Source: Paractinoplanes durhamensis
GTDB taxonomy: Bacteria; Actinomycetota; Actinomycetes; Mycobacteriales; Micromonosporaceae
NCBI RefSeq assembly: GCF_016862175.1
Contig: NZ_BOML01000040.1
Coordinates: 1-64,000, forward strand
DNA: 64,000 nucleotides
Reading direction: 5' to 3'
The notes under the pieces: generated by a model
Told to the model about the DNA's origin: nothing
Databases searched by the model: none
The model's input: only the letters and a program-made list of their open reading frames with translations
Shown: piece by piece, positions 34,492 through 42,138 of the stretch
How positions within the stretch are numbered: the first letter of the stretch is position 1
Layout of the letters: every line of letters begins with the position of its first letter
Position numbers and translations under genes: made by a program

Positions 34492-36840
34492 GTGGATGCG
34501 ACGGCTGAGCACGCCGACCTGCGCCGGGAGGTACAGCGCTTACAGGCCGAGAACGCCAGGCTGTCGCGGTTGCTGGAACTGCGTGGTCAGGACACAGCTC
34601 CGTCCCCGGAGCAGCTATCCGCCCCGGCCGCCGCGCCGGGGATGGTCACCATGGCCTCGCCGGTGGCGGACAAGCTGGCTTTGTTCACCGACCGGTTCCG
34701 GGCCCGCACCGACGTGTACGCCGTCCGCTGGGAAAACACTCGTACGGGTGCATCTGGGTGGTCGCCAGCCGTCGCCGGCGGCTGGCGCAAGGGTATGGAT
34801 CGGCGCAGCGCCGTCCATCTTCCTCGTACGCCCCAAGTCGTCGCCGCTCATCTGGTCGGCGACGTGTTCATGGGTCTCTACCCGTTGCTACCCAAAAACA
34901 CGTGCCAGTTCGTCGTCGCCGACTTCGACGGTGCGACGGCGATGCTTGACGCGCTCGCCTACGTCAAGGCGGCGAGGGCCAGTGCTGTGCCGGCCGCGCT
35001 GGAGATTTCCCAGTCTGGCCGCGGGGCCCATGTATGGATCTTCTTCACTGACACGCTAACCGCGGCGACGGCACGAATGGTCGGTACCGCGTTGCTGCAC
35101 GAGGCGATGGTGCTGCGCGGGTCGATGGACCTACGGTCTTATGACCGGCTGTTTCCCAATCAAGACGTCATGCCCGACGGCGGGTTCGGCAACCTCATCG
35201 CCGCCCCGCTGTACGGCCGCCGCCGTAAAGAAGGCCTCACCACGTTCCTCGACCTCGGCACGCTCGAACCGTACGAGGACCAGTGGGCGTTCCTCTCGAC
35301 GCTGGATCGGCTCAGCCCCGGCGATGCAGAACGCCTCGTCCGTAATGCGAAACGCTCCACCACCGGAACCGACGTCGCCAGGATCAGCCGGTCTGCCGCA
35401 ACGCAGGTCCATCCCGCGCTGCCTCCGGTGGTCCAGGCGGAACTCGGTGCCGGTCTGAATCTCGACGCCGGTCAGCTCACCCCGGCCGCGCTCGCGACGT
35501 TCAAACACGCGGCTGCCATTGCCAATCCGAAGTTCTACGAACTGCAACGCCTGCGGAAATCGACCTGGGACACCCCGCGATTCATCCGCGGCTACGACCT
35601 CACCCTCGACGACCACCTGGTCCTGCCCCGCGGGTTGCGACACACCATCAACTCCATCGTCGAACATGCGGGTTCGCGGCTTTCCGTCGCCGACGCGCGA
35701 AACCCCGGCCAGGAGATCGACGTCGCGTTCACCGGCGAACTCACCGCCAAGCAAGGGACCGCGGTCGGCGCCCTGCTCGCCCACGACGACGGGCTGCTCA
35801 TCGCTCCGCCCGGATCCGGTAAGACCGTCATGGGCTGCGCCGTGATCGCCGAGCGTGGCACCTCCACCCTGATCCTCATCGACCGCAAAGCCCTCGCAGA
35901 CCAGTGGCGTATGCGCGTCGAGCAGTTCCTCGGCATCAAACCCGGCCAACTCGGCGGCGGCCGGCGCAAACTCACCGGCACCGTGGACATCGTGCTGCTG
36001 CCGTCGCTGGCCAGACGTGACGACATCGCCACCCTCACCCACGAGTACGGGCACGTGATTGTCGACGAGTGCCATCACCTCGGCGCAGCCGCGTACGAGC
36101 ATTCCGTCAAAGCGATCGCCGCGCAGTTCTGGCTCGGCCTCACCGCCACGCCCACCCGGCGTGACGGCCTCGGTCAACTCGTCACCTGGCAACTCGGCCC
36201 CGTGCGGCACACCATGACCGACGAGGAACAGGGCACTCTCGCCGCCACCATGCACGCTGACGCCGGACCGCGACGCGTGTTGTTCCTGCAGGACACCGAG
36301 TTCAAGGCCGGCGACGTCGACCTGGACGCGCCGGGCGGGCTGGCCGAGGTGCATCGGAGATTGGCCCTCGACGAGCCACGCAACACTCTGATCGCCGATG
36401 ACGTTGCCGCGGCCCTGAAGCGTGGCCGCAATTGTCTGATCCTCACCCGACGGGTCGCCCACGTCGAGGCTCTCGCCGCAATGCTCGCCACACGGGGACA
36501 TCAGCCGCTCGTGCTCCAAGGAGCGATGAGCACCACCGATCGCCGGGCGGTTGTCGAACGACTGGACACAGCCAAAGCCGGTGACGCCCTGCTGGTCATC
36601 GGCACCACGCCGTTCATCGGCGAAGGCTTCGACGCCCCAGCCCTCGATACCCTCTTCCTCGCCGGGCCGATCTCCTACGACGGCCTGCTCGTCCAATGCG
36701 CCGGCCGCGTCATCCGAGCCGCACCAGGCAAGGACATCGCCGAGGTACACGACTACCACGACGTTGCCACCCCAGTCCTTGCCGCCTCATTGCAACGCCG
36801 CATGCCCGGATACCGGACTCTCGGCTTCGCAGCGGCATAA
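34492..36840 (+). CDS. TOTE-type archaeo-eukaryotic primase fused to SF2 helicase
   Basis: The 782-aa protein starts with a coiled coil (DLRREVQRLQAENARL, residues 9-24). It continues with an AEP primase-like domain: VVADFDG near 141 as the metal-binding acidic motif, ISQSGRGAHVWIFF near 171-184 with the catalytic His, and RLFPNQD near 222. A complete SF2 helicase follows, with APPGSGKT near 439, DECHH near 525, LTATPTRRDG and GEGFDAP near 710. This is the core fusion of TOTE conflict systems, thought to act against invading DNA. The extra nuclease module seen in some relatives is absent. Start is GTG 34492. Confidence 0.85.
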   Translation: MDATAEHADLRREVQRLQAENARLSRLLELRGQDTAPSPEQLSAPAAAPGMVTMASPVADKLALFTDRFRARTDVYAVRWENTRTGASGWSPAVAGGWRKGMDRRSAVHLPRTPQVVAAHLVGDVFMGLYPLLPKNTCQFVVADFDGATAMLDALAYVKAARASAVPAALEISQSGRGAHVWIFFTDTLTAATARMVGTALLHEAMVLRGSMDLRSYDRLFPNQDVMPDGGFGNLIAAPLYGRRRKEGLTTFLDLGTLEPYEDQWAFLSTLDRLSPGDAERLVRNAKRSTTGTDVARISRSAATQVHPALPPVVQAELGAGLNLDAGQLTPAALATFKHAAAIANPKFYELQRLRKSTWDTPRFIRGYDLTLDDHLVLPRGLRHTINSIVEHAGSRLSVADARNPGQEIDVAFTGELTAKQGTAVGALLAHDDGLLIAPPGSGKTVMGCAVIAERGTSTLILIDRKALADQWRMRVEQFLGIKPGQLGGGRRKLTGTVDIVLLPSLARRDDIATLTHEYGHVIVDECHHLGAAAYEHSVKAIAAQFWLGLTATPTRRDGLGQLVTWQLGPVRHTMTDEEQGTLAATMHADAGPRRVLFLQDTEFKAGDVDLDAPGGLAEVHRRLALDEPRNTLIADDVAAALKRGRNCLILTRRVAHVEALAAMLATRGHQPLVLQGAMSTTDRRAVVERLDTAKAGDALLVIGTTPFIGEGFDAPALDTLFLAGPISYDGLLVQCAGRVIRAAPGKDIAEVHDYHDVATPVLAASLQRRMPGYRTLGFAAA

Positions 36841-37143
36841 ACCAGTGCAGTCGCGGATAGCCTCAGTCGTCGATGGATGATGGTCGTGAGGCCAACCGGC
36901 AGACCGCCGATTCCGTCCGAGCGACGGCAGCGGTCGGCCGAACGGGGTCTTCTCTACGACCCGGCCACGGGGAATTCTCAGGGAATCTCGGCTGAGGTCA
37001 ACAGGCTCTTGTTCAGCCAGGTAGTCGCCTCGATCCTGCGCAGCTGCCGGGCCGCATGTCGCAGTGAATGGCCCCTTTTCACCCGGCATGCGGACGCCTC
37101 GACCCGGCGCGAGCCCGACCACTCCGCGGGTTTCGCCACGCAA
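36841..37143. other. Intergenic stretch without a recognised gene
   Basis: This is about 300 nt between the primase-helicase stop and the convergent toxin pseudogene stop. Short frames exist on both strands, but none has a ribosome site or a recognisable product, and no repeat copy was seen. Confidence 0.5.
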
Positions 37144-37792
37144 CTACTCCGACGAAGACTGGTCACGCAGATCGCGACGCCATACGGCGAACCGTTTCCG
37201 GATGTCGTCGAGCGCTTGACCGGTGATGCCGTATTGGGCGAAGTCGTCCGGATCCAGCAGGTCGGCCTGCCCAAGGGCGTCGGCGAAGATTCGCCGGTCG
37301 AAGCCGCGGTCGGCGCGTTCGGCCAGGCATAGAACGACTTCGTGGGTGTACCGGCCTGATCGCAGCGCGGCATCGACGTCGACGAAGTCGCGTGCGAACG
37401 CCCGCCCGTAGAGCGCACACATTTTGTTCGCGACCGCGTCGTCGGGATGCAGAACCGGTCCCACGGCCATGAGAATGGGTTCGTTGGCTCGCCAGTCCAC
37501 GCCTAGCTCCACCTTCGACGTGTGGCTGCCGTCGCTCACTGCCAGTCGGGCGAACGTCTCGTACCGCCGTGCGAGGTCGACTGTGAGGCCGTCGTCGCGG
37601 TACGCCTGAACCACGGCTGCGACCGCTGTGCTGAACTCGTCGCGGCGGTTCCAGCCGGTAAACAGGTCGATGTCCTCGCTGGGCCGCTCAAGAAGACCGG
37701 CTGCCTGGACCGTATCCGCCGGCGAGGGCGAAGCCGTATCGCTGAGCGGCGGCAAGCCCCGTGCGAGCGAGCCGTTCGTGAAAGGGATCCAC
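37144..37792 (-). pseudogene. Nucleotidyltransferase (AbiEii/AbiGii-type) toxin gene with frameshift
   Basis: From GTG 37792 the frame reads VDPFHERLARTGLAAAQRYG then FALAGGY, the expected family N-terminus. It then runs into a stop within 7 codons. The rest, QAAGLLERPSEDIDLFTG through VELGVDWRANEPILM and on to 37,144, is in another frame. Loss of two bases near 37,725 (GCGGTC reduced to GGTC-like) explains the shift and removes continuity just before the catalytic Asp pair (SEDIDLF). The start lies 3 nt after the antitoxin stop. Unless the shift is programmed or an assembly error, no active toxin is made. Confidence 0.75.
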
Positions 37793-37795
37793 CAG

Positions 37796-38185
37796 CTATG
37801 CGGCGTTCGTGCGGGTAGCGGCGAGTTCCGGGAAGCGTTCTTCCCAGCGCCGCCGGAGCTGCGGTGGCAGCCACAGCGTGGGCCAGAGCCGGAGAAGCAG
37901 TTCACCGTTGAGCCAGGTGCACAAGTCGTCGACGCTGCCAGCCTCGGTCAGCACCACCTTGTACATGCTGGACAGGCGCGCGGCCCGGCTCAGGTCATAC
38001 TCGGCATGGCCGGACCAGTCGAGGTGGCGCGGCAACGTGATCATGCCGCGGGTCGGCCCGTTCAACGCAGTGAGCGTGTCGGCGAGGACGTACGGCTTCC
38101 GATCACCGTACGGAAGGTAGCTCACCGGCGGCCGGGTCATCGGCTCGTCCCGCCAGGTGTCGACTCCCTCAGAGAACTGGCCCAC
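37796..38185 (-). CDS. Partner (antitoxin-like) protein of the nucleotidyltransferase toxin
   Basis: This 129-aa protein precedes the toxin with a 3-nt gap on the same strand, the usual antitoxin-first order. It carries RPPVSYLPYGDRKPYVLADT, ALNGPTRGMITLPRHLDW and a C-terminal LWPTLWLPPQLRRRWEERFP. No named domain was recognised, but the first half is duplicated at 25.6-25.8 kb, also beside mobile debris. The start may be GTG 38185 or ATG 38140; the latter gives the N-terminus shared with the truncated copy. The gene seems intact although its toxin is broken. Confidence 0.7.
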   Translation of the reverse strand: MGQFSEGVDTWRDEPMTRPPVSYLPYGDRKPYVLADTLTALNGPTRGMITLPRHLDWSGHAEYDLSRAARLSSMYKVVLTEAGSVDDLCTWLNGELLLRLWPTLWLPPQLRRRWEERFPELAATRTNAA

Positions 38186-38447
38186 GCCCCCAGCCTACTG
38201 GACACGCCTCCACACTTCGTGCATACGCTCCGGCGAATGGCAGGTCCGTAGTCCTCTATCCGCTGACAAATCGCCTCCGGTTTGCCACGGCGTAGTGCCT
38301 GAAATGCGTACGTCATTGAGGGGTTTGGCGCCGCTGAGAAGTCGGATGCCGAGCTGGCGCAGCCTGCGTGACGCCTCCAGGCGACGCCGTTGGGCGCCGT
38401 GACCACGAGGCCGGCAGCAGCGTCAGCTGGAACACCCACCTCGTCAG

Positions 38448-38465
38448 CCCCTGAGCTACGAGGGC
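38448..38465 (-). pseudogene. tRNA-Arg 5' fragment, positions 1-18
   Basis: GCCCTCG TA GCTC AGGGG reads leftward from 38465 and then diverges. The flank CCGACCTGGGGAT of the dispersed repeat continues to about 38,530, but the -10-like TACGAT of the other copies is changed here. It lies about 260 nt upstream of the antitoxin gene and marks the right limit of the accessory region. Confidence 0.65.
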
Positions 38466-38530
38466 CTGCGGCCCACGTCCTGCCGACCTGGGGATGTCGG
38501 TCATGGTCCGGGCGTGCTGGTCGGGGGGTT
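38466..38530. repeat. Partial dispersed repeat (tRNA end only, R3)
   Basis: AGGGCCTGCGGCCCACGTCC then CCGACCTGGGGATGTCGG follows the order of the other two tRNA-end copies, with many substitutions. Nothing of the hairpin half is present. Chromosome-like genes begin to the right. Confidence 0.6.
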
Positions 38531-38654
38531 CGGGACGAAGGTTGCCCGATCTACTTAAGTTTGTTTACAGATATTGACCGGGCCCTCGGTATTTGGTTTG
38601 GTCGATTTATCGCGCGCGCGGTCCTCTTCCCCCACGCTCCCCGGAAGGTCCGCC

Positions 38655-39737
38655 ATGAAACGGAAACGCCTGCTCACGCTGCTTGCTGTGGTCAGTCTTG
38701 GGCTTGTTGGTGCGGTGGCGCCGATGCTCACGTCGGAAGCTGCCGCTGCCTGCGTGACCGCCTATAACAGCAGTGCGGTGTACACCGGAGGCATGACCGC
38801 CTCCTACAACAGCCACAACTGGACCGCCAAGTGGTGGACCCAAGGTGAAGCGCCCAGCACCGGTGGCTCGGGGGTCTGGCAGGACAACGGGGGCTGTGAC
38901 GGCGGCAGCACCGGCGGTGGCGGGGGCAGCACCAACTGCAGCTATCCGAACTGGGTCGCCGGGCAGTATTACGCGGTCGGGGCCATCGTTAAATACACGA
39001 ATGGGCAGTTCTATCAGGCCACCCATGAAAATCCGGGCTATGACCCGGTCATCAGCACCTGGTTCTGGTCTCCCTACACCTGTACCGGTGGGGGCAACAC
39101 CGGCGGCGGGGGCGGGACCAGCGGGTTTGTGGTCAGTGAAGCTCAGTTCAATCAGATGTTCCCGGGGCGGAACGGCTTTTACACGTACGCCGGGCTCGTT
39201 GACGCCATGAAGAAGTATCCGTCGTTTGCCACCAGTGGCAGTGACACCGTCAAGAAGCAGGAGGCGGCGGCGTTCCTGGCCAACGTCAGCCACGAGACCG
39301 GTGGTCTGGTCTACATCGACGAGATCAACCAGGCCAACTGGCCGCACTACTGCGACACCTCCCAGCCGTACGGGTGTCCGGCGGGGCAGTCGGCCTATCA
39401 CGGTCGCGGGCCTATTCAGCTGAGCTGGAACTTCAACTACTACGCGGCCGGTAACGCTCTCGGTGTCGACCTGCTCAACAACCCCAACCTGGTGGCCACC
39501 AACTCGTCGATCTCGTGGCAGACCGGTCTCTGGTACTGGATGACCGGCACCGGCGCGGCCGGCACCACCTCGCACAACGCCATGGTCAACGGGCAGGGGT
39601 TCGGCACCACGATCCGGGCGATCAACAGCATCGAGTGCAACGGCGGTAACCCGGCCCAGGTGCAGAGCCGGGTCAACATCTACACGCAGTTCGCGAACGT
39701 GCTCGGCGTCGCCACCGGCGGCAACCTGAGCTGCTGA
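38655..39737 (+). CDS. Secreted GH19 chitinase with two carbohydrate-binding modules
   Basis: The 360-aa enzyme has a signal peptide (basic start MKRKR, hydrophobic run, cleavage near AAAACVT). Two chitin-binding-like modules (CBM5/12-type) with aromatic residues, joined by Gly/Ser/Thr linkers, cover about residues 30-75 and 95-140. The GH19 catalytic domain fills about 158-360. FLANVSHETGG holds the catalytic Glu, followed by YHGRGPIQLSWNFNY. It cleaves chitin outside the cell. ATG 38655 has GGAAGG upstream. An AT-rich stretch at 38,555-38,610 is the likely promoter region. Confidence 0.95.
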   Translation: MKRKRLLTLLAVVSLGLVGAVAPMLTSEAAAACVTAYNSSAVYTGGMTASYNSHNWTAKWWTQGEAPSTGGSGVWQDNGGCDGGSTGGGGGSTNCSYPNWVAGQYYAVGAIVKYTNGQFYQATHENPGYDPVISTWFWSPYTCTGGGNTGGGGGTSGFVVSEAQFNQMFPGRNGFYTYAGLVDAMKKYPSFATSGSDTVKKQEAAAFLANVSHETGGLVYIDEINQANWPHYCDTSQPYGCPAGQSAYHGRGPIQLSWNFNYYAAGNALGVDLLNNPNLVATNSSISWQTGLWYWMTGTGAAGTTSHNAMVNGQGFGTTIRAINSIECNGGNPAQVQSRVNIYTQFANVLGVATGGNLSC

Positions 39738-39743
39738 CACGAC

Positions 39744-39776
39744 CGGGCGGTGCTGCTGCGAAAGCGGCACCGCCCG
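39744..39776. terminator. Stem-loop after the chitinase gene
   Basis: CGGGCGGTGC at 39744-39753 pairs with GCACCGCCCG at 39767-39776. It begins 7 nt past the stop and precedes the next gene, so it likely ends the chitinase transcript. Confidence 0.7.
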
Positions 39777-39792
39777 TCGTAGCCTCGGCTGC

Positions 39793-40650
39793 ATGACGGA
39801 GACCCACACCCTGGCGCTGCCCGAGGTCGATCTGGTTTACGACGTACGAGGTACGGGCGGGAACACGCTGCTCATGATCGGGCAGCCGATGACGGCGGAC
39901 GGGTTCGGCGCGCTCGCCGAGCACTTCACCGACCGCACCGTCGTCACCTACGACCCTCGTGGGCTGGGCCGCAGCACCCGCAAGGACGGCCGCAGCGAGC
40001 TCACCCCGCAGGATCAGGCGGCGGACCTGCACCGGCTGATCGAGGCGCTCGGCGGCGGGCCGGTCGACGTCTTCGCCAGCAGCGGCGGCGCGGTCACCGC
40101 ACTGGAGCTGGTCGCGAAGTACCCGGGTGACGTCGGCACGCTGGTGGCGCACGAACCGCCGATCAACGCGGTCCTGCCCGACGCCGCGGCCGCCGATCGG
40201 GCCCGGGCCCGCTTTTACGAGGCGTACCAGGCGAAGGGCAACGGGGCCGGCATGGCCGCGTTCATCGTCATGACGTCGTGGCAGGGCGAGTTCACCGACG
40301 CGTACTTCGAGCAGCCGTTGCCGGACCCGGCGATGTTCGGGATGCCGGCCGAGGACGACGGCAACCGCGACGACCCGCTGCTGTCGAAGAAGTCGTGGTC
40401 GATCACCGACTACCGGCCGGACGCGGCCGCGCTGACCGCGGCCCCGACCCGAATCGTGATCGGGGTCGGCGAGGAGACCGGGAACGCCTACACGGCGCGC
40501 ACCGCGCACGGTGTGGCGGCGCTGCTCGGCCAGGAGGCGGTCGTCTTCCCCAGCCATCACGGCGGCTTCCTCGGCGGCGACTTCGGCTACGCGGGCAAGC
40601 CGCCGGAGTTCGCGGCCAAGCTGCGAGAGGTGCTGGACGTAAAGGCGTGA
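39793..40650 (+). CDS. Alpha/beta hydrolase
   Basis: The 285-aa protein has the alpha/beta hydrolase fold: oxyanion-side MIGQPM, TYDPRGLGRS, then the nucleophile elbow FASSGGAVTAL near residues 98-108, where the usual G-x-S-x-G reads A-S-S-G-G. A late Asp and the His in PSHHGGFLGG near 257 complete a triad. The substrate is unknown; relatives act on esters or small amides. The stop lies in the first unit of a 23-bp tandem repeat. Confidence 0.88.
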   Translation: MTETHTLALPEVDLVYDVRGTGGNTLLMIGQPMTADGFGALAEHFTDRTVVTYDPRGLGRSTRKDGRSELTPQDQAADLHRLIEALGGGPVDVFASSGGAVTALELVAKYPGDVGTLVAHEPPINAVLPDAAAADRARARFYEAYQAKGNGAGMAAFIVMTSWQGEFTDAYFEQPLPDPAMFGMPAEDDGNRDDPLLSKKSWSITDYRPDAAALTAAPTRIVIGVGEETGNAYTARTAHGVAALLGQEAVVFPSHHGGFLGGDFGYAGKPPEFAAKLREVLDVKA

Positions 40651-40706
40651 CGGGGCTGAACGTAAAGGCGTGACGGGGCTGGCCGTAAAGGCGTGACGGG
40701 GCTGGA
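40638..40706. repeat. Three tandem 23-bp units over the hydrolase stop codon
   Basis: Units at 40638-40660, 40661-40683 and 40684-40706 share CGTAAAGGCGTGACGGGGCTG and differ only in the last two bases. The first unit contains the stop TGA at 40648-40650. The unit length is not a multiple of three, so copy number cannot extend the protein. Confidence 0.9.
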
Positions 40707-40708
40707 AG

Positions 40709-41329
40709 TCAGTCCGTGACGATGCGGCCGGAGTGCAGCCGGACGACGATGTCGGCGGCGTCGATGACGCGCTGGTCATGGGTTGCCACGATGGCCAGGG
40801 TGCCGGTCTGCACCGCGGCCCGCAAGGCGTCGAGCACCAGGTGGACGTGCTCGTCGTCCTGATGGGCGGTGGGTTCGTCGAGGACGGCGACGGCCGGGCG
40901 CAGGACGAGCGCGCGGGCCAGCGCGGTGCGCTGCTGCTCACCCAGCGAGGTGTCCCGAGCCGGGCGCCCGGCGATCGCGGTCAGGCCGAGCCGGTCGAGC
41001 AGTTCGGCATCGTCCGCCGCGCCGAACAGCGGGAGCAGCACGTTCTCGGCGACGGTCAGGGCCGGGTCGAGCGCCAGCCGTTGCGGCAGCAGCGACACGG
41101 TCGACCAGCTCGGGGCGGGCACCGCGGGCCGGCCGTCGACCAGCACGGTTCCGCTGGTGGGTGGCATGACCCCGGCGATCAGGTGGCACAGGGTGGATTT
41201 GCCGGAGCCGGACCGTCCGGCGAGGACGGCCGTCGCGGCGGCCGGCAGCGACAGGTCGACGTCCTGAAGAACGGGCTGCCCGGCCCGGGTGTGCCCGACG
41301 TTGCGTACCTCTACCAGTGCCATCGTCAC
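40709..41329 (-). CDS. ABC transporter ATP-binding protein (second of two)
   Basis: The 206-aa ATPase has Walker A GRSGSGKST near residue 40, Walker B VAVLDEPTA near 148 and a switch His in ATHDQ. The signature motif reads TSLGEQQRT instead of LSGGQ. Its start overlaps the previous ATPase stop as ATGA. With the neighbouring ATPase and the large FtsX-type permease it forms an exporter of the LolD/MacB type, working as a heterodimer. The substrate is unknown. Confidence 0.9.
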   Translation of the reverse strand: MTMALVEVRNVGHTRAGQPVLQDVDLSLPAAATAVLAGRSGSGKSTLCHLIAGVMPPTSGTVLVDGRPAVPAPSWSTVSLLPQRLALDPALTVAENVLLPLFGAADDAELLDRLGLTAIAGRPARDTSLGEQQRTALARALVLRPAVAVLDEPTAHQDDEHVHLVLDALRAAVQTGTLAIVATHDQRVIDAADIVVRLHSGRIVTD

Positions 41330-42138
41330 TCCGGCCGATGCAGCTCGACGTGGCCGTCGACGACGGTGACGACGACCCGGCCGTCGGGGAACAGCGGCAG
41401 CGCTTCTTCGGGCAGCTGGAGCCGGCCCTGGCCGTCGATGGTGGTGGTGTGGTCCTGGCCGGCATCCACGACCCCGCTCAGCACTCCGTGCCGCAGTCGC
41501 AGCACGGTGTCGGCGGCCGCCGTGGCCCGCGCGTCGTGGGTGGCGAGCACGACGGCGCTGCCCTGGTCGGCGCGGGCCCGCAGCAGGCGAAGGACCAGCG
41601 CCGCCGAGTCGTCGTCCAACTCGGCGGTCGGCTCGTCGGCCACGAGAAGCGCGGGCGCACCGACGGCGGCCGCGGCCACCGCGAGGCGCTGCTGCTCACC
41701 GCCGGACAGCACGGCCGGAAGCGCCCCGGCCCGGGCCCCCAGCTCGACCTCGTCCAGCAGGGCGAGGGCGTCGCAGCGTACGCGCCGGAGCCGGGCTATC
41801 TGCTCGATCTGCCCCCGGGCGTCCAGTTGCGGGAACAGGCTGTGCGTCGGCCGCTGCGCCACCCAGCCGATCTCCTGGCGGCGAAGCCGTTGCAGCCTGC
41901 GGCGGGACAGCCCGGACACGAGCGTGCCCCGATGCCGCAGCTCACCGCCGGCCGGCCGTTCACGGAGGGCCAGCAACGCGAGCAGGGTGGATTTGCCGCT
42001 GCCGGACGGCCCGGTGATGGCGCTGATCCGGCCGCCGAACACGGTGACGTCGACACCGCGCAGCGCCTGGGTCGGGCCGGTGGGGGCGGCGTAGAGCTGC
42101 AGGAGCTCGCGCCCGGCGAGAAGGGGTTCAGTCGTCAC
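41326..42138 (-). CDS. ABC transporter ATP-binding protein (first of two)
   Basis: The 270-aa ATPase has Walker A GPSGSGKST, an intact signature LSGGEQQR, Walker B LLVADEPTA and ATHDA. It is longer than usual by ~50 residues, with a C-terminal beta-like tail (GRLQLPEEALPLFPDGRVVV). It overlaps the permease gene by 11 nt and the second ATPase by 4 nt, so the three are translated as a unit. Confidence 0.92.
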   Translation of the reverse strand: MTTEPLLAGRELLQLYAAPTGPTQALRGVDVTVFGGRISAITGPSGSGKSTLLALLALRERPAGGELRHRGTLVSGLSRRRLQRLRRQEIGWVAQRPTHSLFPQLDARGQIEQIARLRRVRCDALALLDEVELGARAGALPAVLSGGEQQRLAVAAAAVGAPALLVADEPTAELDDDSAALVLRLLRARADQGSAVVLATHDARATAAADTVLRLRHGVLSGVVDAGQDHTTTIDGQGRLQLPEEALPLFPDGRVVVTVVDGHVELHRPE

